Shown here piece by piece: positions 1 through 5,822 of a stretch of DNA of 6,941 nt (position 1 is the stretch's first letter; each line of letters begins with the position of its first letter). The position numbers and the translations under genes are program-made. The DNA comes from an uncultured Methanobrevibacter sp. (GTDB taxonomy: Archaea; Methanobacteriota; Methanobacteria; Methanobacteriales; Methanobacteriaceae): positions 1 to 6,941 of the forward strand of contig CAJOMK010000069.1 of the NCBI GenBank assembly GCA_905235495.1, read 5' to 3'. Below the pieces are notes generated by a model. That model saw only the letters and a program-made list of their open reading frames with translations, did no database searches and was not told the origin of the DNA.

Positions 1-887
1 TATAATTTACCTGATCTGTAATAAGTGGTTACTTTAGAAGCACTGAATTTAGCAGTGGTCTTCTTGACTGTTACATATCTGGTTATGCTTGATGCAGTGT
101 AATTGTTGTCTATGCTACTGATAATCATCTTATATTCGCCTACAGATAAAGCAACACTGAATTTGACATGACCTGTCTTATTGGTTCTGAATGATAATTC
201 AACATATTTTGTGGAAGTAGTGTAAAGTCTGACTTTTACAATTCCACCAACAACAGCCTTACCAGTGTTCTTATCAGTGAATCTGATAATTCCAGTTGGG
301 TCGGTACCGTATTTGATGGTTCTGTTGCTTGCAGTCAATACACCAAGTTTTTTAACAATAGTGATTATTCTGTTTAATGTAGTTTTTACTACATCTGCAC
401 TGTTAGTTAAAAGAGTAACTGGGTAAGTTCCTGCCATCAACTTAACATTGAATGATGCTTGACCAGTTAAATTGGTAGTAGCATTATATGTGGTTGTTGT
501 AGAACCTGTTTTGACTTTAAATTGCATGGAAACTAATTTCAATACTTCACCAGTAGCAGCATTAACCAATTTGAATGTGAATTTCTTGGTGCTTCCAACA
601 TACTCTTTATAATTGTCTGCAACAATTTTCACTTTTACAGGGTTTACAGTAATTTCAACATTTTGATTTAAGTCAATTGAACTGTTTCCCTTAAAGGTTA
701 AATTATATTTGCCTGCCTTTAAAGCAGTAAAATTATAAACAAAAAATGAAAAGTCAAAATCTTTATTCATATTAACACTCTTAATGAAAATTAAACCATT
801 TGCATCTGATTCGAATTGTAAAGATGGTCTTGCAGAACTTCCATTTACATTGGAGAAGAAATATACTCCACTAATTATAACATTGTA
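1..887 (-). pseudogene. 3' part of the broken adhesin-like protein gene, running off the left edge
   Basis: The minus strand is open from 887 to the window edge (about 295 codons) after a TAA at 888-890. It has no credible start of its own. The translation begins NVIISGVYFFSNVNG and directly completes the repeat interrupted at GEVLPNT in the preceding segment. It then shows several more beta-sandwich repeats with recurring motifs: AATGEVLKL, KNTGKAVVGG, YNATTNLTGQASFNVKL and TNKTGHVKFSVALSVGEYK. These G-x-A/V-x-x-G turns followed by 'TNxTGxxxF' strands are the repeat type seen in methanogen adhesin-like proteins. The segment is rich in Lys, Thr, Val and Asn, as expected for an exported wall-associated protein. 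Any wall anchor or transmembrane end lies beyond the window. With the two upstream lesions removed, at least about 700 residues of one protein are visible. Confidence 0.72.
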
Positions 888-1420
888 TTAGGTAAAACTT
901 CTCCAGTATCTGCATCTTTTAATACAAAAGTAAAGTTACCGGTTTGATAATCAGCAACTGCATTTACTACTTCAATCTTTGCATTGATGAATTCAGTTAT
1001 ATTAATTGTCTTATTTGCTTCATCTAAACTTCCTTCTTTATAGACAATGAACAATTGGCTGTTATCAATATTTTCTTTGATGAAATTAATGGTATAATTA
1101 CCAGGTTGACCAGTCAAGGTAAAATCTTCAACTGTAATATTATCAGTTCCATTATTGAGATATAACTTTAAATCCTCTTTGGTTATATTCAAATTAGTAA
1201 CATTTGTACCATTTGAGTATGATATAACAATAGGAATGGTAACATTATGAGTATTTTTATTCACCTTAATGGTATCATTAGCCTTTATTGTATTGTTTTC
1301 AAGAATTCTTACTGTAACAGTTGTACTAGATGGATTGCAGCTTTGGCTTCCTAAGAAATTAATCAAAACTACATAATTGCTAGGACCCTTGGTAAAATTA
1401 ACTAATGCTATACCTCTCAG
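875..1420 (-). pseudogene. Middle part of the broken adhesin-like protein gene
   Basis: This continues the preceding adhesin-like fragment in a different frame. It is open from 1420 (TAG at 1421-1423 lies inside the 65-bp insertion) to TAA at 875-877. The codons at 1385-1414 re-encode GIALVNFTKG, the last sequence of the first segment, and continue PSNYVVLINFLGSQ, which fits the Ig-like repeat pattern (compare EYTLHIKFLGNDTY upstream). The rest is Asn/Thr-rich with many sequons (NNT, NDT, NVT, NGT, NIT, NKT) and ends in DADTGEVLPNT, the typical opening of the next repeat. A TTG at 1364-1366 is formally a start, but I see no SD before it and it falls inside a beta-strand, so independent translation is unlikely. 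The reading then shifts frame between 890 and 875. Confidence 0.75.
1386..1414. repeat. 29-bp direct repeat, copy 1 (inside the adhesin-like gene)
   Basis: This 29-bp sequence (begins CCCTTGGTAA, ends GCTATACC) recurs without mismatch at 1451-1479. The two copies are 65 bp apart and enclose a 36-bp core (1415-1450). On the minus strand both encode GIALVNFTKG. The flanking bases differ on both sides (A1385/G1450 and T1415/A1480), so the identity is exactly 29 bp. Confidence 0.95.
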
Positions 1421-1443
1421 CTAAGAACTTCAACCAGCGGATG

Positions 1444-2172
1444 CTACATGCCCTTGGTAAAATTAACTAATGCTATACCACCATCAACTTTAGTTACATT
1501 GTATACCACATCATCACATGTAACAGTGATATTATTAGCATTAAAATTATATGTCCTGTTGGATTCTACCTTAATAACAAGAGGAATAGTGACGTTGCCG
1601 CCTACTTTTCCAGTACCGTTGCTTGCTTCGATAGTTGTGTCTGTTTTTTCGATTGTTAAAACAGCAGTAGTCTCTGAAGCACTGTAGGTATCATTTCCTA
1701 AGAATTTAATGTGAAGAGTATACTCTCCAAAAACTAAATTGTCTTTAATAGTAATGCTTAATCCATTAACAGTAAAATTGTAAGTATTATTATAAGTGGT
1801 ATCATTGGATACTACAATATTATCTTTTGTAAAAGCTATTTCTTGACCTTCATTGTCCTTAACGCTTACAGGAACAGTGATATTGTCCCCAAACTTATAA
1901 GTTTTATTCTCTGATTCGACAGTTGTAGGAATTGAATCACCTACAGAATCTTCTCCAAGTTCGTCAGAGTCTCCATCAGTCAATATATTAGAATTAGATA
2001 AAATATTATCATTAGTGTCTTCAATTTCATCAACAACATCAACAACATCTGAAGCAGAAATATCAGATATTTGATTATCCATATCGCTTGCTGCTGATAC
2101 AGCACTTAAACTTAACAATAAAAATATGGATATTAATGAAATCAAGAAGACATATGATCTTTTTAATTTCAT
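1444..2172 (-). CDS. 5' part of a broken adhesin-like surface protein gene (signal peptide plus Ig-like repeats)
   Basis: This is the translatable first part (242 codons) of a secreted adhesin-like protein. The ATG at 2172 has a strong SD, GAGGAGGA (2182-2189), 9 nt upstream. Residues 1-27 form a signal peptide: KLKR, a long Leu/Ile/Ser core, then a VSA/AS cleavage site. Residues 28-85 are an acidic, Asp-rich linker. From about residue 86 come beta-sandwich repeats of the Ig-like kind found in methanogen adhesin-like proteins, with the repeat signature GEYTLHIKFLGNDTY and at least a dozen N-x-S/T sequons, suggesting a glycosylated protein exported to the cell surface. The ORF ends early (GM, then TAG at 1444-1446) because of a 65-bp insertion; without it the reading continues into the segment ending at 875. 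If translated as is, the product would be a short secreted fragment with no visible anchor. The family call is by composition and repeat pattern; the ligand is unknown. Confidence 0.8.
   Translation of the reverse strand: MKLKRSYVFLISLISIFLLLSLSAVSAASDMDNQISDISASDVVDVVDEIEDTNDNILSNSNILTDGDSDELGEDSVGDSIPTTVESENKTYKFGDNITVPVSVKDNEGQEIAFTKDNIVVSNDTTYNNTYNFTVNGLSITIKDNLVFGEYTLHIKFLGNDTYSASETTAVLTIEKTDTTIEASNGTGKVGGNVTIPLVIKVESNRTYNFNANNITVTCDDVVYNVTKVDGGIALVNFTKGM
1451..1479. repeat. 29-bp direct repeat, copy 2 (inside the adhesin-like gene)
   Basis: Exact second copy of the 29-bp repeat at 1386-1414. This copy is in frame with the start codon at 2172. Recombination between the copies would remove 65 bp (21 codons plus 2 nt) and join the two reading frames without any other change. 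Confidence 0.95.
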
Positions 2173-2181
2173 AAATTTAAG

Positions 2182-2189
2182 TCCTCCTC
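2182..2189 (-). promoter_or_regulatory. Strong Shine-Dalgarno of the adhesin-like gene
   Basis: GAGGAGGA on the minus strand, 9 nt before the ATG at 2172. Together with the signal peptide that follows, it fixes the start of the gene. Confidence 0.8.
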
Positions 2190-2285
2190 ATATAATTTCT
2201 AGTTTCCAATAAATTCTTATGATATTTCAATCATTGAATTTAGAATATATTAAAATTAGTGAAAATAACATATTTACCCCTTTTT

Positions 2286-2303
2286 AAATATTTTAAAATA
2301 TTT
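2286..2303. repeat. 18-bp perfect palindrome in the divergent promoter region
   Basis: AAATATTTTAAAATATTT reads the same on both strands. It lies about 115 bp before the adhesin-like start and 7 bp from a second palindrome at 2310-2325. It could be an operator or simply a consequence of AT richness. Confidence 0.5.
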
Positions 2304-2309
2304 CACTAT

Positions 2310-2325
2310 TATAATACGTATTATA
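2310..2325. promoter_or_regulatory. 16-bp perfect palindrome TATAATACGTATTATA, candidate operator
   Basis: A perfect 16-bp inverted repeat centred on ACGT, the only CG-containing block in this AT-rich stretch. It adjoins the TATA-like sequence at 2326-2340 on the downstream side for the minus-strand gene, where a repressor could block transcription of the adhesin-like gene. No matching regulator is recognised in the window, so the operator role is inference. Confidence 0.35.
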
Positions 2326-2543
2326 TTTTATATAAAAATTATATAAATGGATTTTGTTTTTATTTTTCAAATTTAAGATTGCTTAAATTATTTTTTAACC
2401 GTTAAATTGATAAAATATTGATTTATCTGATAGAAAATATTCATAATAGATACTATTATAAGAAACAATGCTCAAAGTACTATATACTAAAGAATTATTG
2501 ATTTAATAAAAAATTAACAGAAATATTTTTTTTTTATTTTATT

Positions 2544-2550
2544 AGGTGAT
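2544..2550 (+). promoter_or_regulatory. Shine-Dalgarno AGGTGAT that fixes the uvrB TTG start
   Basis: AGGTGAT, complementary to the archaeal/bacterial 16S 3' end, sits 3 nt before TTG (2554). The same heptamer with the same 3-nt gap precedes the ATG of the TPR gene. The frame is open back to 2518 but contains no ATG or GTG, so TTG is the best start. Confidence 0.8.
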
Positions 2551-2553
2551 AAA

Positions 2554-4518
2554 TTGAAAGAATTTAAACTCAAATCCCCATATAAGCCACTTGGTGACCA
2601 ACCACAAGCCATTGAATCCTTAGTTAATGGAATAAACAAAGGATTGCATGAACAGACACTATTAGGTGTTACAGGTTCAGGTAAGACATACACAATGGCA
2701 AACATTATTGAAAAGGTTCAAAAGCCAACCTTGATCATATCACACAATAAAACTTTAGCTGCACAATTATACGAGGAATTCAAGGTATTCTTCCCTGATA
2801 ATGCAGTAGAATATTTTGTTAGCTATTATGATTATTACCAGCCTGAAGCTTATGTTCCTAGAACTGATACATTCATTGACAAGGAAGCTTCAATCAACGA
2901 AGAGATAGACATTATGAGACATTCCGCCACACAATCACTCCTATCTCGTGATGATGTAATTGTTGTAAGCAGCGTAAGCTGCATCTACGGTATCGGTTCA
3001 CCTGAAGACTATGGGGAATTTGCATTCTCCATAGCCGTAGGAGATATTTACGAACGTAGCGATATTCTTAGAAAACTCATTTTCATGCAGTATGAAAGAA
3101 ATGATGTTGCATTTGAAAGAGGTCAATTCAGAGTTAGAGGAGATGTTATTGAAATCAATCCTGTTCATGGAACACCTCCAATTAGAATTGAACTGTTTGG
3201 TGACGAGATTGATGCAATCAGTCTGATTAACCCAGTAACAGGCAAAAAGGAAGAATCCTTGCAAAGATACATGATATTTCCAGCAAAGCACTTCGTTGTA
3301 GGTGCTGACAGAATGGACCAAGCTTTAAAGGACATCAATGAAGAGCTTGATATCAGACTTAGAGAGTTGAATCTAAATGGAAAATATGTTGAAGCTCAAA
3401 GATTGGAGCAAAGAACCCATTTTGACATAGAAATGCTACAGGAAATGGGTTATTGTCCTGGAATTGAGAACTACTCTATGCATTTGTCTGGAAGAAATTG
3501 GGGAGATATGCCTTATTCATTGATAAAATATTTCCCAGATGACTATTTGACAATCATTGACGAATCACATGTAACTGTTCCGCAGATTAGGGGAATGTAC
3601 AATGGAGACAGAGCAAGAAAGGAAACCCTTGTAGAATATGGATTCAGATTGCCTTCAGCTAAGGAAAACAGACCATTGCGCTTCGATGAATTTGAAGCAA
3701 TCCAAAATCAGGTACTTTATGTTTCAGCTACTCCAGGACCTTATGAAATGTCCAGAAGCCAAAATGTTGTAGAACAGATTATCCGTCCAACAGGACTTGT
3801 AGACCCTAAAATTACAATCAGACCTGTTCAAGGGCAAGTTGAAGATTTGCTTGCTGAAGTCAGAAAGAAAGTGGCAAAAGATCAAAGGATTCTTGTAACA
3901 ACACTTACCAAAAGGATGGCTGAAGACTTAACTGATTATTATGCTAAAATAGGAATTAAGGTAAGATATCTCCACTCAGAAATTGATACATTGGAAAGAG
4001 TAGAGATAATTGACGACTTAAGGCGCGGAGAGTTTGATGTTCTTGTAGGAGTAAACCTATTGAGAGAAGGGCTTGACCTACCTGAAGTGGGACTTGTAGC
4101 TATTTTGGATGCAGATAAGGAAGGATTTCTACGTAGTGAAACCTCTCTTATTCAGACAATAGGAAGAGCTGCAAGGAATGTGGAAGGTGAAGTTCTTATG
4201 TATGTTGATGACATGACTGATTCTGTAAGGAATGCTGTTGACATTACAAACAAAAGAAGAAAGCTTCAAATGGCATACAATGAAAAGTACAACATTACTC
4301 CACAATCAACTTACAGAACTCTTAAAGACAAGAAGATGCCCACTAAAAAGACTCCATCCAGAGATGACCTCAAAGGAATGCCTAAGGATGAGCTTAAGTT
4401 ATTAATCAAAGACTTGGAAGCAGAAATGAAAGAAGCTGCCAATGATTTGGACTTTGAAAGGGCTGCTATCTTAAGAGATCAAATAGTTGCTTTAAAGAGC
4501 ATTAACAAAAAATATTAA
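2554..4518 (+). CDS. uvrB: UvrABC excinuclease subunit B (UvrB)
   Basis: UvrB is the damage-verification helicase of nucleotide excision repair. UvrA loads it on lesions; it opens the duplex, inserts its beta-hairpin and recruits UvrC for incision. The 654-residue product is full length (E. coli about 670). Visible features are: the N-terminal KSPYKPLGDQPQAI motif; Walker A GVTGSGKT (38-45); the aromatic beta-hairpin YYDYY (91-95) used to clamp damaged DNA; the UvrA-binding domain (about 150-250); Walker B/DESH (336-339); a helicase C-terminal half with QTIGRAAR (534-541); and a C-terminal UVR coiled-coil (about 614-649, DFERAAILRDQI) that contacts UvrC. The start is TTG with an AGGTGAT SD. 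The gene stands alone: the upstream neighbour is divergent, the downstream one convergent, and uvrA and uvrC are not in the window. Methanogen UvrABC is of bacterial type and generally held to have come by ancient transfer. Identification is very secure. Confidence 0.98.
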   Translation: MKEFKLKSPYKPLGDQPQAIESLVNGINKGLHEQTLLGVTGSGKTYTMANIIEKVQKPTLIISHNKTLAAQLYEEFKVFFPDNAVEYFVSYYDYYQPEAYVPRTDTFIDKEASINEEIDIMRHSATQSLLSRDDVIVVSSVSCIYGIGSPEDYGEFAFSIAVGDIYERSDILRKLIFMQYERNDVAFERGQFRVRGDVIEINPVHGTPPIRIELFGDEIDAISLINPVTGKKEESLQRYMIFPAKHFVVGADRMDQALKDINEELDIRLRELNLNGKYVEAQRLEQRTHFDIEMLQEMGYCPGIENYSMHLSGRNWGDMPYSLIKYFPDDYLTIIDESHVTVPQIRGMYNGDRARKETLVEYGFRLPSAKENRPLRFDEFEAIQNQVLYVSATPGPYEMSRSQNVVEQIIRPTGLVDPKITIRPVQGQVEDLLAEVRKKVAKDQRILVTTLTKRMAEDLTDYYAKIGIKVRYLHSEIDTLERVEIIDDLRRGEFDVLVGVNLLREGLDLPEVGLVAILDADKEGFLRSETSLIQTIGRAARNVEGEVLMYVDDMTDSVRNAVDITNKRRKLQMAYNEKYNITPQSTYRTLKDKKMPTKKTPSRDDLKGMPKDELKLLIKDLEAEMKEAANDLDFERAAILRDQIVALKSINKKY

Positions 4519-4533
4519 ATAATGAATTATTTA
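4516..4533 (+). terminator. Small hairpin overlapping the uvrB stop codon
   Basis: TAAATAA and TTATTTA form a 7-bp stem with a TGAA loop, starting on the TAA of uvrB. The following sequence is not T-rich, so it is a weak terminator at best; it could instead mark or protect the mRNA 3' end. Confidence 0.3.
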
Positions 4534-4564
4534 GTAAAACTAGTTCTTATCTACGTAATCAATG

Positions 4565-4607
4565 GATAAAATAGATAAAAAGATAAAATAGTTAAAATTA
4601 GATAAAA
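4565..4607. repeat. Short irregular GATAAAA repeats downstream of uvrB
   Basis: Four copies of GATAAAA (4565, 4574, 4582, 4601) and one variant GTTAAAA (4591), spaced 8-10 bp apart, occupy the gap between the convergent genes uvrB and TPR. This looks like AT-rich slippage sequence; no function is evident. Confidence 0.45.
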
Positions 4608-4659
4608 ATGTTTAATATTTATAATAGCAACTAAAATTATAAAAAATTAATAAAAAAAG

Positions 4660-4683
4660 AGTTGTAGGATTAATCCTACGACT
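4660..4683 (-). terminator. Hairpin terminator abutting the TPR gene stop, possibly bidirectional
   Basis: A perfect 16-bp palindrome, GTAGGATTAATCCTAC (4664-4679), is extended by three further Watson-Crick pairs and one G-U pair or mismatch to 4660-4683. On the minus strand it begins right at the TAA of the TPR gene (4683-4685) and is followed by TCTTTTTTTATTAATTTTTT, the usual shape of an intrinsic-type terminator; U-runs are also the main archaeal termination signal. On the plus strand it is followed by a moderately T-rich stretch, so it may also stop uvrB transcripts. Confidence 0.75.
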
Positions 4684-5159
4684 TAAATATTATCTTCTTT
4701 TTCTAAAGACTCAACAACTGTATGTCTGAATACTAGAACTACTTCATCGTCAGGATCTAGTTCCAATGCATTATCCAAACATTTTAAGGCATCTGAATTC
4801 TGATCCAATTGACTTAAAACCATTCCTTTATATTTCCAATAAACTGGATTATGAGGATCTGCATTCACTGCCTTATCAAAACAGGAATCCGCCTCATTAA
4901 AACGATTTATAGCAAATAAAGTCATTCCTTTTAAAAACCAAGTCTGTTCATTCTCTAAATCAATCTCCAATGATTTGTCGAAGCATTCGATAGCTTCATC
5001 TGTTTTATTCAATAAACCAAGAGTGCTTGCTTTCATATTCCAAGCTTCAGTACGTCTTTTATCAACTTTTAATGCAGCTTGATATACATCCAATGCCTCT
5101 TCATAATTATTTTCTTTTCTTAATTGATCTCCTTTCTCCATCAATTCATCGAAATCCAT
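4683..5159 (-). CDS. Tetratricopeptide repeat (TPR) protein
   Basis: This 158-residue soluble protein is built almost wholly of four 34-residue TPR units: residues 3-36, 37-70, 71-104 and 105-138, followed by a 20-residue capping helix. The TPR signature positions are clear: EALDVYQAALKVD, EAIECFDKSLEID, EADSCFDKAVNADP and DALKCLDNALELDP, with Trp/Tyr and Gly/Ala at the expected helix-A places. TPR arrays are protein-binding scaffolds; no catalytic domain, signal peptide or membrane segment is present, so it is probably a cytoplasmic adaptor with an unknown partner. The ATG at 5159 has AGGTGAT (5163-5169) 3 nt upstream, and a TATA-like TTATATAAA lies at 5195-5203, consistent with a leader of about 15 nt. 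The upstream minus-strand gene is 130 bp away, so they need not be co-transcribed. The gene is intact and ends in a hairpin terminator. Confidence 0.93.
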   Translation of the reverse strand: MDFDELMEKGDQLRKENNYEEALDVYQAALKVDKRRTEAWNMKASTLGLLNKTDEAIECFDKSLEIDLENEQTWFLKGMTLFAINRFNEADSCFDKAVNADPHNPVYWKYKGMVLSQLDQNSDALKCLDNALELDPDDEVVLVFRHTVVESLEKEDNI

Positions 5160-5194
5160 AGAATCACCTGGATAAGAATTATAATAAAAATGAT

Positions 5195-5203
5195 TTTATA
5201 TAA
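5195..5203 (-). promoter_or_regulatory. TATA box of the TPR gene
   Basis: TTATATAAA on the minus strand, about 40 bp before the ATG at 5159. With the usual archaeal spacing of about 25 bp, transcription would begin near 5175, just upstream of the SD. Confidence 0.5.
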
Positions 5204-5225
5204 TATTTAGTTGTTTTTTATTTTG

Positions 5226-5239
5226 TTAACACATGTTAA
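5226..5239. promoter_or_regulatory. Inverted repeat TTAACA-CA-TGTTAA upstream of the TPR promoter
   Basis: Two 6-bp arms separated by CA, about 23 bp upstream of the TATA-like box of the TPR gene (minus strand). The position would suit an activator or regulator site. No partner regulator is visible; low confidence. Confidence 0.25.
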
Positions 5240-5289
5240 TAAAATTTATGATAAAGGCCTAACATTTTCAATTTAATTATGAAACCAGA

Positions 5290-5646
5290 TTATTTAGGAA
5301 TTAAAATACGGCCTCTTACAGGCGGTTCAGTCATTGTAACAAACTTATAGACATCCTTATTGATTTGATGTTGATAATAGATTATATCCAACATTTCATT
5401 ACTTACATCATTGACTTTAATAAATTTCTTAAGTATTGGATCTTCAAAAGGATTGTCTATTTCTATCACATCCTCTGGAGAATAGTTGTTTTTCAAATGA
5501 TTATCCAATATTTCCTGTGCTGAAATCATTTTATCCCTTATCTCTTCTCCTTGAAGTTCACCCAATAGGAATTCTTGGTCTAAATCAAAAGTAAGATATT
5601 CATATTCATCATTGAATTTTAAATTGCTGCCTGTTTTCATAGTCAT
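5290..5646 (-). CDS. Hypothetical acidic protein, 118 residues
   Basis: I do not recognise this protein. It has 118 residues with 23 Asp/Glu against 13 Lys/Arg, no signal peptide, no transmembrane segment and no cysteine. The N-terminal third is acidic and aromatic (NDEYEYLTFDLDQEFL), the middle looks helical (EEIRDKMISAQEILDNHL), and the C-terminus ends in a proline- and basic-rich tail, TEPPVRGRILIPK. The first ATG (5646) is preferred over the one two codons later because AAGTGAT, one mismatch from the AGGTGAT seen at neighbouring genes, lies 3 nt before it. A TATA-like AT tract at 5681-5698 (two tandem TTAATATAT units) would give a leader of about 15-20 nt. It lies between the TPR gene and the broken channel gene on the same strand. 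The clean SD, promoter spacing and open frame suggest a real, lineage-specific gene. Confidence 0.75.
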   Translation of the reverse strand: MTMKTGSNLKFNDEYEYLTFDLDQEFLLGELQGEEIRDKMISAQEILDNHLKNNYSPEDVIEIDNPFEDPILKKFIKVNDVSNEMLDIIYYQHQINKDVYKFVTMTEPPVRGRILIPK

Positions 5647-5680
5647 ATTATCACTTACATTAATTCAATAGAATATTTAT

Positions 5681-5698
5681 TTAATATATTTAATATAT
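5681..5698 (-). promoter_or_regulatory. TATA-like promoter element of the 118-residue protein gene
   Basis: Two tandem copies of TTAATATAT (plus strand), reading ATATATTAA twice on the minus strand, centred about 43 bp before the ATG at 5646. Position and composition fit an archaeal TATA box. Confidence 0.4.
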
Positions 5699-5798
5699 CT
5701 TTACAATTTTTTCTACTATGACTAGAGAATAAGATATTTATTTAAAATTCGTCAAAATTAGATTTTAATTTTTAAAATTATAGTTTAAAAAATATGAA

Positions 5799-5821
5799 CT
5801 ATTAAAATAATTTTTTAATAG
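5799..5821 (-). terminator. Hairpin terminator just after the K+ channel stop codon
   Basis: Perfect 9-bp arms CTATTAAAA/TTTTAATAG with a 5-nt loop begin 1 nt after the TAA at 5823-5825 on the minus strand and are followed by TTCATATTTTTT. The arrangement matches the terminator of the TPR gene, so it is probably the transcript end of the channel gene. Confidence 0.6.
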
Positions 5822-5822
5822 A

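Larger units (their letters stand above)
2173..2553. promoter_or_regulatory. Divergent promoter region between the adhesin-like gene and uvrB
   Basis: This 381-bp gene-free stretch is extremely AT-rich and must hold the promoters of both flanking genes. For the minus-strand adhesin-like gene, TATA-like candidates are at 2326-2340 (reading TTTTTATATAAAAT) and nearer at 2243-2256 (reading TTTTAATATATTC); the first would give a leader of more than 100 nt. For uvrB, candidates are TATATA at 2481-2486 and TTTAATAAA around 2502-2510. A run of ten T (2526-2535) lies between these and the uvrB SD. Two perfect palindromes are listed separately. I see no RNA gene here. Which TATA elements are used cannot be told from sequence alone. 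Confidence 0.6.

Noticed and set aside
1386..1479. Repeat-spacer-repeat (29/36/29 bp) resembling a minimal CRISPR unit
   Set aside because: The repeat is ordinary coding sequence of the adhesin gene (it encodes GIALVNFTKG), is not palindromic, occurs only twice and has no cas genes or leader nearby.
1448..1687. Plus-strand 79-codon open frame
   Set aside because: It lies antisense to the signal-peptide-bearing adhesin gene, has no SD, and its composition is that of a reverse-complement shadow.
2514..3321. Minus-strand open frames at 2514-2705 and 2998-3321
   Set aside because: Both are shadows of uvrB, with no SD and non-protein-like composition.
5647..5822. A small gene or RNA in the 176-bp gap between the channel and the 118-residue gene
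   Set aside because: The gap holds only the channel terminator hairpin and the TATA-like tract; no open frame with an SD and no structured GC-rich segment is visible.
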